Of a stretch of 64,000 bases of DNA, positions 1 through 10,318 are shown piece after piece. Below the pieces are notes generated by a model that saw only the letters and a program-made list of their open reading frames with translations, was not told the origin of the DNA and did not search any database. Every line of letters begins with the position of its first letter. The stretch's first letter is position 1. Source of the DNA: Mycolicibacterium celeriflavum (GTDB taxonomy: Bacteria; Actinomycetota; Actinomycetes; Mycobacteriales; Mycobacteriaceae); the NCBI RefSeq assembly GCF_010731795.1, contig NZ_AP022591.1:1922001-1986000 (forward strand). Reading direction: 5' to 3'. Made by a program: the position numbers and the translations under genes.

Positions 1-572
1 ATCTGACCGTTGGGAATCGTCATCATCTCGCCCTCGCTCGACCGGATCTTGGTGACGCGCAGCGTGACATCCTCGACGGTGCCCTCCGCCGGAACGGTCA
101 CACCGGTTACCGTCAACGCCACCAGATCCCCGAAGCCGTACTGCTTTTCGGTGATGATGAAGAACCCGGCGAGCAGATCCTGCACCAGGCGCTGCGCACC
201 GAAGCCCAGCGCGGCGCCCAGGACTGCGGCCGGGGCGACGAGCGAACCGATCGGGACGGCGAGTATGTCGGTGATCTCGACAAGCACGATGACGAACAGC
301 AGTGCGACCGAAACCCAGGAGATCACCGAGGCGACGGCCTGGCGATGCTTGCTGCTCTCCGAGCGCACCAGCTGATCGCTGCCCATGTACTCGGCGTCGA
401 GGCGACGCACGATCCTGACCGCGGCCCAGTTGATGAACCGGGCGGCCAGCACGCCGCCGATCAGCAGCAGCGCAATCCGCACTCCCCGGTCGAGGATCCA
501 GACGCCGATGTTGCCGGCCCAGAACCCGTGCCAGCCGTCGGCGAAGTTCAATGCGAGTACGGTGCTGTTCAT
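1..572 (-). CDS. MscS-family mechanosensitive ion channel, C-terminus beyond window
   Basis: Small-conductance mechanosensitive channel protein of the inner membrane, expected to release solutes on osmotic downshock. Reading the minus strand from ATG 572 gives about 190 residues: a short N-terminal region, a membrane helix at roughly 30-47, another at about 80-102, then the pore helix and beta-domain entry with the family signature GFGAQRLVQDLLAGFFIITE near residues 122-141. The frame is open to base 1, so the gene continues outside the window. It starts 6 bp after the prfB stop, so the two are probably cotranscribed; M. tuberculosis has a membrane-protein gene (Rv3104c) in the same place. 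Confidence 0.85.
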   Translation of the reverse strand, partial: MNSTVLALNFADGWHGFWAGNIGVWILDRGVRIALLLIGGVLAARFINWAAVRIVRRLDAEYMGSDQLVRSESSKHRQAVASVISWVSVALLFVIVLVEITDILAVPIGSLVAPAAVLGAALGFGAQRLVQDLLAGFFIITEKQYGFGDLVALTVTGVTVPAEGTVEDVTLRVTKIRSSEGEMMTIPNGQ

Positions 573-578
573 CTTCGG

Positions 579-1694
579 CTAAACGTCATTTTGGCTCTTG
601 CGCCAACGAATCCCGGCTTCCAGGAAACCGTCGATGTCGCCATCCAGCACACCGGCCGGATTTCCGACCTCGAACTCGGTGCGCAGGTCCTTGACCATCT
701 GGTAGGGGTGCAGCACGTAGGAGCGCATCTGGTTGCCCCATGAGCTGCCACCGTCGCCCTTGAGCGCATCCATCTCGGCGCGCTCCTCTAACCGCTTGCG
801 CTCCAACAGCTTTGCCTGCAAAACCCGCATCGCCGACACCTTGTTCTGCAACTGCGACTTCTCGTTCTGGCAGGTCACCACGATACCGGTCGGGATGTGC
901 GTCAGGCGAACCGCGGAGTCGGTGGTGTTGACCGACTGGCCGCCGGGCCCGCTGGATCGGTACACGTCAACGCGCACATCGCTTTCCGGTATCTCGATGT
1001 GGTCGGTGGTGTCCACCACCGGCAGCACCTCGACGTCTGCGAACGACGTCTGCCTGCGGCTCTGGTTGTCGAACGGGCTGATGCGCACCAGTCGGTGGGT
1101 ACCCTGCTCGACCGAGAGAGTGCCGTAGGCGAACGGCGCGTGCACCGCGAACGTCGCGCTCTTGATGCCCGCTTCCTCGGCGTAGGAGGTGTCGAACACC
1201 TCGACGGGATAGTTGTGCTTCTCGGCCCATCGGACGTACATGCGCATCAGCATTTCGGCCCAGTCCGCCGCGTCCACTCCGCCGGCGCCCGACCGGATGG
1301 TGACAACGGCCTCGCGCTCGTCGTACTCGCCGGAGAGCAGGGTGCGGACCTCCATCGCCTCGATGTCCTCGCGCAGCTTCGTGAGCTCCGCGTCGGCTTC
1401 GGCGAGTGCTTCCGCAGCGCTGGCGCCTTCCTCTTCCGCGGCCATCTCGTAGAGCACCGGCAGGTCGTCGAGGCGCTGGCGCAGTTCTTCGACGCGCCGC
1501 AACTCACCCTGGGTGTGCGACAGCTCGCTGGTGACCTTCTGCGCGCGCGCCTGGTCGTCCCAGAGATTCGGATCGGAGGCTTCGTGCTCGAGCTTTTCGA
1601 TGCGACCGCGAAGGGCCTCGACATCGAGCACCCGCTCCACCGTGGTCAGGGTGGAGTCGAGGGCGGCGAGGTCGGCTTGACGGTCAGGATCCAC
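579..1694 (-). CDS. prfB: Peptide chain release factor 2
   Basis: Recognises UGA and UAA stop codons on the ribosome and triggers peptidyl-tRNA hydrolysis. The 371-residue protein carries the RF2-type stop-recognition tripeptide SPF at about residues 206-208 and the catalytic GGQ at 251-253 followed by [10 protein letters not shown]. The N-terminal half is the usual helical RF domain. The frame is continuous from ATG 1694, so there is no programmed +1 frameshift of the kind found in E. coli prfB. It is divergent from fprA and followed at 6 bp by the MscS gene. Confidence 0.97.
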   Translation of the reverse strand: MDPDRQADLAALDSTLTTVERVLDVEALRGRIEKLEHEASDPNLWDDQARAQKVTSELSHTQGELRRVEELRQRLDDLPVLYEMAAEEEGASAAEALAEADAELTKLREDIEAMEVRTLLSGEYDEREAVVTIRSGAGGVDAADWAEMLMRMYVRWAEKHNYPVEVFDTSYAEEAGIKSATFAVHAPFAYGTLSVEQGTHRLVRISPFDNQSRRQTSFADVEVLPVVDTTDHIEIPESDVRVDVYRSSGPGGQSVNTTDSAVRLTHIPTGIVVTCQNEKSQLQNKVSAMRVLQAKLLERKRLEERAEMDALKGDGGSSWGNQMRSYVLHPYQMVKDLRTEFEVGNPAGVLDGDIDGFLEAGIRWRKSQNDV

Positions 1695-1855
1695 GGGAGT
1701 TCAGGTTACCTGTCAGCAGTTTGGCGCCGGTTCTCACGACTGGCGGCACGGAACCGACCGAGCGTTCTAGCATCGGGTGGTAACCAGCCCGGCCCAGCGC
1801 GACAGCCCCTTGCGCGAGGCCGGGCAGCGACAGAAAGCTCCGACAAAAGGTATCC

Positions 1856-3232
1856 ATGCGCCCATATCACGTGGCGATCGTCGGCTCAGGGCCCTCGGGT
1901 TACTTTGCCGCGGCGTCGTTGTTGAAGTTCGCCGACTCGACCGACGACACCGACCAGAAAAGAGACGTCCGCGTCGACATGCTGGAAATGCTGCCCACCC
2001 CGTGGGGGCTGGTGCGCTCCGGTGTGGCGCCCGACCATCCCAAGATCAAGTCGATCAGCGCCCAGTTCGACAAGACCGCGATGGACCCGCGGTTCCGGTT
2101 CTTCGGCAACATCGCGGTCGGTGAGCACGTGCAGGCCGCAGAGCTGGCCGAGCGCTATGACGCGGTGATCTACGCCGTCGGCGCGCAGTCCGACCGGTCA
2201 CTGGGCATCCCCGGCGAGGACTTGCCGGGCAGCGTCGCCGCCGTGGACTTCGTCGGCTGGTACAACGCGCACCCCCACTTCGAGGAGATCACGCCGGACA
2301 TCTCGAGCGGCCGGGCGGTCGTGATCGGCAATGGGAACGTCGCGCTCGATGTCGCGCGGATTCTGGTCACCGACCCCGACATGTTGGCCGCGACGGACAT
2401 CGCCGACCACGCGCTGCGGTCACTTCACGACCGAGGCGTGGAGGAAGTTCTGGTCATCGGCAGGCGCGGCCCGCTGCAGGCGCCGTTCACCACGCTGGAG
2501 CTGCGGGAGCTCGGCCAGCTCGAGGGCCTCGGCGACGTGGACGTGATCGTCGATCCGGCGGACTTCGCCGACATCACCGACGAGGACCTCGAGGCGGCCG
2601 GCAAGACCGTGCGCAACAACATCAAGGTGCTGCGCGGATACGCCGAACAGTCGCCGAAGAACGCCAAGCGGCGCATCGTGTTCCGGTTCTGCACCTCCCC
2701 GATCGAGATCAAGGGCGATGGCCGCGTGGAATCGATCGTGTTGGGCCGCAACGAGCTGGTCGACGCAGGTGGCCGCATCGTCGCCAAGGACACCGGTGAG
2801 CGCGAGGAGGTGCCCGCGCAGCTGGTGGTACGCGCCGTCGGGTATCGAGGGGTGCCGACGCCGGGACTGCCGTTCGACGAGCGCAACGGCACGATCCCGC
2901 ACACCAGAGGCCGTATCGACGGCAGCCGCAACGAGTACGTCGTCGGCTGGATCAAGCGTGGTCCGACCGGTGTCATCGGCAGCAACAAGAGCGACTCGCA
3001 GGAGACCGTCGACACGCTGATCGAGGATCTGTCGGGGGCGCAGTTGTCCGACTTCGACGCCGAGCATTCCCAGCGCCTGGCGGAATGGCTGGTTGAGCGG
3101 CAACCGAAGCTGGTCACCGATGACCACTGGAAGCTGATCGACGAGTACGAGCGGTCAGCGGGCCAACCGCACGGCAGGCCTCGGGTGAAGTTGACGAGCG
3201 TGGCGGAGATGTTGCGGATCGGGCACGGCTAG
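1856..3232 (+). CDS. fprA: NADPH-ferredoxin/adrenodoxin-type reductase FprA
   Basis: FAD enzyme that moves electrons from NADPH to ferredoxins, for example for cytochromes P450. The 458-residue protein matches the family length. It has an N-terminal FAD dinucleotide motif GSGPSG at 10-15, an NADP-binding motif GNGNVALDVARIL starting at about 158, and a GRRG segment near 203. The ATG at 1856 begins directly with the beta strand leading into the FAD motif. It is divergent from prfB, as for Rv3105c/Rv3106 in M. tuberculosis. The 161-bp spacer to prfB shows no feature I can name. Confidence 0.95.
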   Translation: MRPYHVAIVGSGPSGYFAAASLLKFADSTDDTDQKRDVRVDMLEMLPTPWGLVRSGVAPDHPKIKSISAQFDKTAMDPRFRFFGNIAVGEHVQAAELAERYDAVIYAVGAQSDRSLGIPGEDLPGSVAAVDFVGWYNAHPHFEEITPDISSGRAVVIGNGNVALDVARILVTDPDMLAATDIADHALRSLHDRGVEEVLVIGRRGPLQAPFTTLELRELGQLEGLGDVDVIVDPADFADITDEDLEAAGKTVRNNIKVLRGYAEQSPKNAKRRIVFRFCTSPIEIKGDGRVESIVLGRNELVDAGGRIVAKDTGEREEVPAQLVVRAVGYRGVPTPGLPFDERNGTIPHTRGRIDGSRNEYVVGWIKRGPTGVIGSNKSDSQETVDTLIEDLSGAQLSDFDAEHSQRLAEWLVERQPKLVTDDHWKLIDEYERSAGQPHGRPRVKLTSVAEMLRIGHG

Positions 3233-3286
3233 GGCACCTACTCCGCCCGCTCCTACGCTCGAGACTGCGCTGAGGGCAGTGGATCG

Positions 3287-3301
3287 AGGGTCAACGACCC
3301 T
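3287..3301. terminator. Short hairpin between convergent genes
   Basis: AGGGTC and GACCCT form a 6-bp stem with a 3-base loop between the fprA stop and the end of the convergent small membrane-protein gene. There is no clear T-run, so a terminator role is only suggested by its position. Confidence 0.3.
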
Positions 3302-3311
3302 GGATGCAATT

Positions 3312-3671
3312 TCAGGAGTAGGGCGTGGGCGGCGGGGCCGGTGGCGGGACTTCGGGCGACGCGAACCGCCAGTTGTCCGGGTTCTTCGGCGAGTAGACCA
3401 CCGGGAACAGCTGGCCCATCGTCGGCCAGTCGTCGACATCGACCTCAAGGCGCTGGTACACCACATGTTCGTTGACCGTCGGACCGTTGATGACGCCGGT
3501 GATCGTCGCGTATTGCGGTCCCGTGACGTCGGTGGGCCGCGGGCTCACCCCGGTCACCAGCAGTTGCCCCGACGGCCAGTCGGGAGGAGCGCCGCGGCGC
3601 CGCATCAGCAGCGGTCGGGCCAGCAGCACCAGTGCACCGACCAGCAGCAGTATCACCGCGAATTCCCACAC
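3312..3671 (-). CDS. Small membrane-anchored conserved hypothetical protein
   Basis: 119 residues from GTG 3671. One N-terminal hydrophobic helix (about residues 3-20) is followed by RRR (stop-transfer-like positive charge), a globular stretch of about 75 residues, and a proline-rich C-terminal end ([12 protein letters not shown]). This looks like a single-pass membrane protein of the DUF3592-like kind, but I do not recognise the family with certainty and no function can be assigned. It is convergent with fprA and divergent from hisN, with only 23 bp between start codons. Confidence 0.7.
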   Translation of the reverse strand: MWEFAVILLLVGALVLLARPLLMRRRGAPPDWPSGQLLVTGVSPRPTDVTGPQYATITGVINGPTVNEHVVYQRLEVDVDDWPTMGQLFPVVYSPKNPDNWRFASPEVPPPAPPPTPYS

Positions 3672-3694
3672 ACCGACATGGTAGGACGACAGTC

Positions 3695-4561
3695 ATGAGT
3701 TCCGAGGCGAGCGCGAGTGAGGATCGCAGCGAAGCGAGGACCGGTGGGCCCACGCCCGCAGGGCAGGGGACGAGTGCGAGCCGAGGCATGGGCTCCGAGG
3801 ATCTGACGCTGGCGCTGGCCTTGGCAGACGAAGCGGATGCGCAGACCATGGCTCGCTTCGGCGCGGTGGACCTCGTCATCGAAACCAAACCGGATCTGAC
3901 GCCTGCCACCGATGCCGACCTCGAAGTCGAATCGATGATCCGCCGGCGGCTGGGCCAGGCCCGCCCCGACGATTCCGTGTTCGGCGAGGAGTTCGGCGGC
4001 GCCGCGGAGTTCGTCGGCAGGCAGTGGGTCGTCGACCCCATCGACGGGACCAAGAACTTCGTCCGCGGCGTGCCGGTCTGGGCAACGCTGATCGCGCTGC
4101 TGCAGGACGGCGTGCCGACGCTCGGCGTCGTGAGCGCCCCCGCGCTGCAGCGACGTTGGTGGGCGCTGGCGGGGCAGGGTGCATTTTCGCGAGTGAACGG
4201 GCGGCCGCAGCGACGGCTGAGCGTTTCGAAGGTCGACGATCTCGGGTCGGCGAGCCTGGCGTTCTCCAGCCTCTCCGGGTGGGCCGAGCGCGGCATCCGG
4301 GACCGGTTCATCGCGTTGACCGACGACGTATGGCGGGTGCGCGGTTACGGCGACTTCTACAACTACTGCCTCGTCGCCGAGGGTGCGGTCGACATCGCGA
4401 TGGAACCCGAGGTGTCGACGTGGGACCTGGCACCGCTCGACGTCCTGGTACGCGAGGCCGGCGGCCGGTTCACCAACCTCGCAGGCGACCCCGGTCCGCA
4501 CGGCGGCAGCGCGGTGGCGACCAACGGCCTCTTGCACGACGCCGTGCTCGGCCGCCTGTAG
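3695..4561 (+). CDS. hisN: Inositol-monophosphatase-family phosphatase, histidinol-phosphatase HisN
   Basis: Mg-dependent phosphatase of the IMPase fold; the actinobacterial orthologue (Rv3137) does the histidinol-phosphate step of histidine synthesis. The metal motif DPIDGTKNF starts at about residue 114, the upstream acidic ligand is in GEEFGG, and the C-terminal WDLAPLD motif is present. From ATG 3695 (with AGGA 9-12 bases upstream) the protein is 288 residues, about 30 longer at the N-terminus than usual. The alternative ATG 3788 gives 257 residues starting [16 protein letters not shown], close to the known orthologue. The extra stretch looks like a translated repeat, so 3788 may be the ancestral start. 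Confidence 0.85.
   Translation: MSSEASASEDRSEARTGGPTPAGQGTSASRGMGSEDLTLALALADEADAQTMARFGAVDLVIETKPDLTPATDADLEVESMIRRRLGQARPDDSVFGEEFGGAAEFVGRQWVVDPIDGTKNFVRGVPVWATLIALLQDGVPTLGVVSAPALQRRWWALAGQGAFSRVNGRPQRRLSVSKVDDLGSASLAFSSLSGWAERGIRDRFIALTDDVWRVRGYGDFYNYCLVAEGAVDIAMEPEVSTWDLAPLDVLVREAGGRFTNLAGDPGPHGGSAVATNGLLHDAVLGRL
3700..3787 (+). repeat. Repeat-like GC-rich stretch inside the 5' end of hisN
   Basis: The segment holds reiterated GCGAGCG / GCGAAGCGAGG type words and two small self-complementary parts (GGTGGGCCCAC and GCCCGCAGGGC). Its translation is low-complexity (Ser, Ala, Arg, Gly). It lies exactly between the two possible hisN starts. It resembles short dispersed GC-rich palindromic elements of mycobacterial genomes, but no second copy is obvious in this window. 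Confidence 0.35.
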
Positions 4562-4573
4562 GCCTGCCTGCGC

Positions 4574-4635
4574 TTGTGAATTGCACAACAACTTACTCGC
4601 CAGTCAGTTCACATACCTTACTCTGGAGTCAGTTC
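4574..4635 (+). promoter_or_regulatory. Candidate control region of the fadE24-fadE23 operon
   Basis: Between hisN and fadE24 there is an inverted repeat TTGTG-N5-CACAA at 4574-4588. Two direct copies of CTTACTCnnnAGTCAGTTC follow, at 4592-4610 and 4617-4635 (16 of 19 bases identical, 25 bp apart). Each copy contains a small ACT-N4-AGT dyad, and the second overlaps a possible -10 element TACTCT (4619-4624). The helically phased spacing suggests cooperative regulator binding; the regulator is unknown. Confidence 0.45.
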
Positions 4636-4676
4636 GACGAGTTCGGACGTCCCAACCCATAGCGAGGCCAGTCGAC

Positions 4677-6068
4677 ATGACCAACCCCCTGCCGTCGAAA
4701 AACGGATCGAAACCGAAGCGACGCGGTAAAGAAAGCGCAGTTGGGCTGAAACGGCACAAGCGCAGCGCGACCGACCTGGGCCTGGCTCTGGTCACTCCGC
4801 TGGTCGGTCAGGAGTTCCTGGATCGCTACAACCTGCGCGATCCTCTCAACCGCGGGCTGAAGTACGGCGTGAAGCAGGTGTTCTCGGTCGCCGGCGCCGC
4901 CAGCCGTCAGTTCAAGCGCGTCTCCGGCAACCAGGCGGGCCCGACGCGGCTGAAGAAGAGCGGTTCGGACTACTTCGACCTCACCCCCGACGACGAGCAG
5001 AAGATGATCGTCGACACCGTCAGCGAGTTCGCCGAGGAGGCCATCCGCCCAGCTGCGCGTGAGGCCGACGAAGCCGCCGACTATCCCGAGGATCTGGTCA
5101 CAACGGCCTCCGAACTCGGCATCACCGCGATCAACGTGCCCGAGGATTTCGAAGGCATCGCGGCGCATCGCGCGGCGGTCACCAACGTGCTGGTCGCCGA
5201 GGCGCTGGCCTACGGCGACATGGGACTCGCACTTCCGATCCTGGCCCCTGCGGGTGTCGCGTCGGCGCTGACGCATTGGGGCAGCGCCGATCAGCAAGCC
5301 ACATATCTGAAGGAATTCGCGGGCGAGAACGTGCCGCAGTCCTGCGTGGCGATCGCCGAGCCGCGCCCGCTGTTCGATCCGACGGCGCTGAAGACGACGG
5401 CCGTGCGCACCCCGAGCGGCTACCGCATCGACGGGGTCAAGTCCCTGGTCCCGGCCGCCGCCAACGCCGAATTGTTCATCGTCGCAGCGCAACTCAACGG
5501 CAAGCCGGCGCTTTTCATCGTCGAGTCGTCGTCGAAGGGGCTGTGCGTCACACCCGATCCCGGCATGGGCATCCGCGCGGCGGCGATCGGCCAGGTCACG
5601 CTCGACGGTGTCACCGTGCCGCTGTCAGCGCGACTGGGCGAAGAGGGGGCCACCGATGAGGACTACTCGGACGCCGTCGCGCTCTCGCGACTGGGCTGGG
5701 CGGCGCTGGCCGTCGGCACCTCGCACGCGGTGCTCGACTACGTCGTGCCATATGTGAAGGAACGTCGCGCCTTCGGCGAGCCGATCGCGCACCGCCAGGC
5801 AGTGGCGTTCATGTGCGCCAACATGGCGATCGAATTCGACGGCCTGCGGCTGATCACCTGGCGCGGGGCTTCTCGCGCGGACCAGGGATTGCCGTTCGCC
5901 CGCGAAGCGGCGTTGGCCAAACGCCTCGGCACCGACAAAGGCATGCAGATCGGTCTGGACGGCGTGCAACTGCTCGGCGGCCACGGCTACACCAAGGAAC
6001 ACCCCGTCGAACGCTGGTACCGCGATCTGCGCGCGATCGGCGTCGCCGAGGGCGTCGTAGTCATCTAA
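4677..6068 (+). CDS. fadE24: Acyl-CoA dehydrogenase FadE24
   Basis: FAD-dependent dehydrogenase of the ACAD fold, acting in fatty-acyl-CoA beta-oxidation; the exact substrate is unknown. ATG 4677 gives 463 residues. A basic N-terminal extension of about 95 residues precedes the ACAD domain, which begins near YFDLTPDDEQKMIVDTVSEF. The middle holds the beta-domain, and GYTKEHPVERWYRDLRAI is followed by AEG, the usual place of the catalytic Glu. Order and spacing with the next gene match Rv3139-Rv3140. It is preceded by an unusual repeat-bearing leader and followed at 13 bp by fadE23. Confidence 0.9.
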   Translation: MTNPLPSKNGSKPKRRGKESAVGLKRHKRSATDLGLALVTPLVGQEFLDRYNLRDPLNRGLKYGVKQVFSVAGAASRQFKRVSGNQAGPTRLKKSGSDYFDLTPDDEQKMIVDTVSEFAEEAIRPAAREADEAADYPEDLVTTASELGITAINVPEDFEGIAAHRAAVTNVLVAEALAYGDMGLALPILAPAGVASALTHWGSADQQATYLKEFAGENVPQSCVAIAEPRPLFDPTALKTTAVRTPSGYRIDGVKSLVPAAANAELFIVAAQLNGKPALFIVESSSKGLCVTPDPGMGIRAAAIGQVTLDGVTVPLSARLGEEGATDEDYSDAVALSRLGWAALAVGTSHAVLDYVVPYVKERRAFGEPIAHRQAVAFMCANMAIEFDGLRLITWRGASRADQGLPFAREAALAKRLGTDKGMQIGLDGVQLLGGHGYTKEHPVERWYRDLRAIGVAEGVVVI

Positions 6069-6081
6069 CGAAAGTCGAACC

Positions 6082-7296
6082 ATGGCAATCAATTTGGAAC
6101 TGCCGCGCAAACTCGAGGCAGTCATCGAGAAGGCGCACCAGGGCGCGGCGGAGATGCTGCGGCCGATATCCCGCAAGTGGGACCTGCGCGAGCACGAATA
6201 CCCGGTCGAGTTGGAGACCCTGGCGACGTTGTTCGAGGGCATCCAGGGCGCGAACGCGATCGCGTTCGCCGGCGCCGAGGCCTTCGCGGGTGGCGACGAG
6301 CCCAAGGCCGTCAACCACAACGGCGCCAACATGTCCGCGGTGCTCAACGTGTTGGAGATCAGTTGGGGCGACGTCGCGTTGATGTTGTCGGTGCCTCGGC
6401 AGGGGTTGGGCAACGCCGCGATCTCCAGCGTCGCCACGAAGGAGCAACTGGAGCTGCTCGGCAAGGATGTCTGGGCCGCGATGGCGATCACCGAACCCGA
6501 CTTCGGGTCCGACTCGGCGGCGGTGTCGACCACGGCCAAGCTCGACGGCGACGAGTACGTCATCAACGGCGAGAAGATCTTCGTCACCGCCGGCTCCCGG
6601 GCCACTCACATCGTGGTCTGGGCGACGCTGGACAAGTCGCTGGGGCGCGCGGCGATCAAGTCGTTCATCGTGCCGCGCGAACACCCCGGCGTGACCGTCG
6701 AGCGTCTCGAGGACAAGCTGGGAATCAAGGCTTCCGACACCGCGGTGATCCGGTTCGACAATGTGCGGATCCCCAAGGAGAACCTGCTCGGCAGCCCGGA
6801 GATCCACGTCGACAAGGGTTTTGCCGGGGTCATGGAGACCTTCGACAACACTCGTCCCGTCGTCGCCGCGATGGCCGTCGGAATCGCCCGCGCCGCACTC
6901 GAGGAACTGCGCAAGCTCCTCACCCAGGCAGGCGTCGAAATCTCCTACGACAAGCCGTCACACGCGCAGAGCGCGCCCGCCGCGGAGTTCCTGCGGATGG
7001 AATCGGATTGGGAGGCAGCCTATCTGCTGACGGTGCGTTCGGCATGGCAGGCCGACAACGACATCCCCAACTCCAAAGAAGCGTCGATGGGCAAGGCGAA
7101 GGCCGCCCGGGTGGCCAGCGACATCACGCTCAAGGCGGTCGAACTGGCGGGCACCGTCGGCTACTCCGAGGTGACCCTGCTCGAGAAGTGGGCCCGCGAC
7201 AGCAAGATCCTCGACATCTTCGAGGGCACCCAGCAGATCCAACTGCTGGTGGTGGCGCGCCGCCTGCTCGGGCTGTCGTCGGCCGAGTTGAAGTAG
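6082..7296 (+). CDS. fadE23: Acyl-CoA dehydrogenase FadE23
   Basis: Second ACAD of the operon, 404 residues, probably a subunit or paralogous partner of FadE24, since mycobacterial FadE proteins are often adjacent heteromeric pairs. Visible signatures are AITEPDFGSDSAAV (FAD and substrate region), the beta-domain VINGEKIFVTAGSRATHIVV, and the C-terminal DIFEGTQQIQLLVVARRLLG containing the catalytic-Glu EGT motif. ATG 6082 lies 13 bp after fadE24. A long hairpin follows the stop. Confidence 0.92.
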   Translation: MAINLELPRKLEAVIEKAHQGAAEMLRPISRKWDLREHEYPVELETLATLFEGIQGANAIAFAGAEAFAGGDEPKAVNHNGANMSAVLNVLEISWGDVALMLSVPRQGLGNAAISSVATKEQLELLGKDVWAAMAITEPDFGSDSAAVSTTAKLDGDEYVINGEKIFVTAGSRATHIVVWATLDKSLGRAAIKSFIVPREHPGVTVERLEDKLGIKASDTAVIRFDNVRIPKENLLGSPEIHVDKGFAGVMETFDNTRPVVAAMAVGIARAALEELRKLLTQAGVEISYDKPSHAQSAPAAEFLRMESDWEAAYLLTVRSAWQADNDIPNSKEASMGKAKAARVASDITLKAVELAGTVGYSEVTLLEKWARDSKILDIFEGTQQIQLLVVARRLLGLSSAELK

Positions 7297-7319
7297 GACT
7301 GGGCTGCGGCGCAACGCCG

Positions 7320-7370
7320 TTTGTGAATCTGACGACGCAAATTCGCGAAAAACGTCGCCAGATTCACAAA
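7320..7370. terminator. Long near-perfect hairpin between convergent genes
   Basis: An 18-bp stem (TTTGTGAATCTGACGACG pairing with the stretch ending CAGATTCACAAA, one mismatch) encloses a 15-base loop. It lies between the ends of fadE23 and the convergent reductase gene, so it probably terminates both. Its length is well beyond a minimal terminator. Confidence 0.7.
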
Positions 7371-7397
7371 GGAGGCGGCGCTAGGACATAGTGCGGG

Positions 7398-8396
7398 TCA
7401 GAACCCGTCGCGGACCACCACGCGGGTGCGGCCGGTGACGCCGCCGCCGATGATGGTGCGCAAGGTGTGCGGCGCCTCGAGCACCGAGACGTCGGTCGTG
7501 ATGTCGGCGAGGTGCTTGGGCTTGAGTTCGCCTTCGAGCTGCTTCCAGACCTCGCGGCGCGGCTCGATCGCGAGCTGCACCGAGTCGATGCCGGCCAGCG
7601 TCACGCCGCGCAGGATGAACGGCATCACCGTCGTCGGCAGCTCGGCGGACCGGGCCAGACCCGAAATCGCAGCGACCCCACCATAATCCAATGTGCTCAA
7701 TGCGTATGCGAGGGTGTCGCCGCCGACGCTGTCCAGGACCGCCGCCCACTTCGACTTGCCGAGCGGACGGACCTTCTCCCCCGCGTCGGGTAGCCGTCCG
7801 ATCACCTCGCCGGCACCGAGGCCCATCAGATAGTCGTGCGCCTGCGCCTTGCCGGTCGATGCGACCACCTCGTAACCGAGGCCGGCCAACAGGTCGACGC
7901 TGACACTGCCGACGCCGCCGGTCGCCCCAGTCACCAGAACCGGCCCGTCCTGCGGGCGGACGCCGTGGGCGCGAATCGCGTTGACGCTCATCGCCGCCGT
8001 GAAGCCGGCAGTTCCGATCGCGGCGGCCTCCGCCGTCGTCAGCCCGTCGATCTTGACCAGGTAGTCGGCCGGGTAGCGGGCGGTGTCGGCGTAGCCGCCG
8101 TGCCTGCCGGTCCCGACGTCGTAGCCGTGAGCCAACACCCGGTCGCCGACCGCGAATTCCGGCGACGAGGAGGCCGCGACAGTGCCGGCCACGTCGATAC
8201 CGGGGATCAGCGGATACGACCGCGCGACACCGCCTTTGGGTGTGACCGCCAGCGCGTCCTTGTAGTTGATGCCCGAGTACTCGACCGAGACCGTCACGTC
8301 CCCCTCGGGCAGGTACGTATCGTCGACGATTTCGTGACCGAGGGTGATTTCTCCCTCGGCGTCCTGATGTGCGACCAAGGCGTTGACTGCGCTCAT
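7398..8396 (-). CDS. Medium-chain dehydrogenase/reductase of the YhdH/AcuI type
   Basis: Zinc-free NADPH oxidoreductase; characterised AcuI/YhdH members reduce acryloyl-CoA to propionyl-CoA. ATG 8396 (GAGG 3 bases upstream) gives 332 residues. The GroES-like N-terminal half contains EYSGINYKDALAVTPKGG and PGIDVAGTV; the Rossmann half has GATGGVGSVSVDLLAGLGYE near residue 150. No zinc-ligand cysteine cluster is seen. It lies where M. tuberculosis has fadB4, but its sequence fits YhdH better; the FadB4-like gene is at 53731. Confidence 0.85.
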   Translation of the reverse strand: MSAVNALVAHQDAEGEITLGHEIVDDTYLPEGDVTVSVEYSGINYKDALAVTPKGGVARSYPLIPGIDVAGTVAASSSPEFAVGDRVLAHGYDVGTGRHGGYADTARYPADYLVKIDGLTTAEAAAIGTAGFTAAMSVNAIRAHGVRPQDGPVLVTGATGGVGSVSVDLLAGLGYEVVASTGKAQAHDYLMGLGAGEVIGRLPDAGEKVRPLGKSKWAAVLDSVGGDTLAYALSTLDYGGVAAISGLARSAELPTTVMPFILRGVTLAGIDSVQLAIEPRREVWKQLEGELKPKHLADITTDVSVLEAPHTLRTIIGGGVTGRTRVVVRDGF

Positions 8397-8423
8397 GGGC
8401 CTCATTGTTCACTACATGCGAAA

Positions 8424-8460
8424 GTCCCCGGCCACCCCTCGAGTCAGGGTGTCCGGGGAC
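8424..8460 (-). terminator. Rho-independent-like terminator of fbpB
   Basis: GTCCCCGG (8424-8431) pairs with CCGGGGAC (8453-8460), with an inner CACCC/GGGTG stem, just after the fbpB stop codon in the direction of transcription. A short CTTTCGC follows on the minus strand. Confidence 0.75.
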
Positions 8461-8472
8461 CTTGCGACGTGC

Positions 8473-9760
<1,288 letters not shown>

Positions 9761-10318
9761 ATGGCAACGGCCCGCACGCCGCGACTGTCGGTCGAGGACT
9801 GGATCCAAGCCGGCTATGCGATCCTCGCCGAAGAAGGGATCAAGGCGCTCAAGTTGGATTCGCTGTGCTCCCGCGTCGGGGCCACCAAAGGCAGCTTTTA
9901 CTGGCACTTCACCGACATGGCCGGCTACCGGGCCGCGCTGATCCAGGCCTGGGGCGAGTTGCGCGACGACGATCGCCGGCATTTCGCCACGCTGACCGAC
10001 CTGCCGCCGCGCCAGCGGCTGTCGCAAATGATGTCGGCCTTGGTCGACGCCAGGCACTGGACGCTCGAACGCGCGATGCGGGAGTGGGCCCGAACCGACG
10101 CCGCGGTGGCCGCAGGCGTGCGCGCGTCGGATGCGCGGGTGCTCGAAGCCGTGCGACAGGCGTTCGTCGATCACGGGTTCGACGACGAGGAGGCCGACTT
10201 GCGCGCCAACGCGACATTCGCGGCGGGTATCGGCTTCCTTCACCTCTCCGGTTCGACGGTGAGCGCGAAAATCGCGGCGCGCCGGGAACGGTTCCTCGAC
10301 ATCATGCTCACCGGCTGA
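9761..10318 (+). CDS. TetR/AcrR-family transcriptional regulator
   Basis: 185 residues from ATG 9761. The N-terminal helix-turn-helix is clear (AGYAILAEEGIKALKLDSLC, then GATKGSFYWHFTDMAGYRAALI). The C-terminal ligand-binding domain is helical and family-specific, so the inducer cannot be told. It lies 38 bp before a flavin-oxygenase-like gene whose promoter carries a perfect 11-bp inverted repeat, so it is the likely local repressor of the following catabolic genes. Confidence 0.9.
   Translation: MATARTPRLSVEDWIQAGYAILAEEGIKALKLDSLCSRVGATKGSFYWHFTDMAGYRAALIQAWGELRDDDRRHFATLTDLPPRQRLSQMMSALVDARHWTLERAMREWARTDAAVAAGVRASDARVLEAVRQAFVDHGFDDEEADLRANATFAAGIGFLHLSGSTVSAKIAARRERFLDIMLTG

Noticed and set aside
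1247..1694. Programmed +1 frameshift in prfB
   Set aside because: The reading frame is continuous from ATG 1694 to the stop, with no in-frame TGA, so no frameshift is needed.
897..1925. Long plus-strand open frame opposite prfB
   Set aside because: It is antisense to a clear release-factor gene, Arg/Val-rich without any domain, and is typical of the mirror frames of high-GC genes. The same holds for the many other long antisense frames, such as 28747-30420 and 59328-61196.
7398..8396. fadB4 by position next to fadE23
   Set aside because: Sequence features are of the YhdH/AcuI group; the gene at 53731 resembles FadB4 far better.
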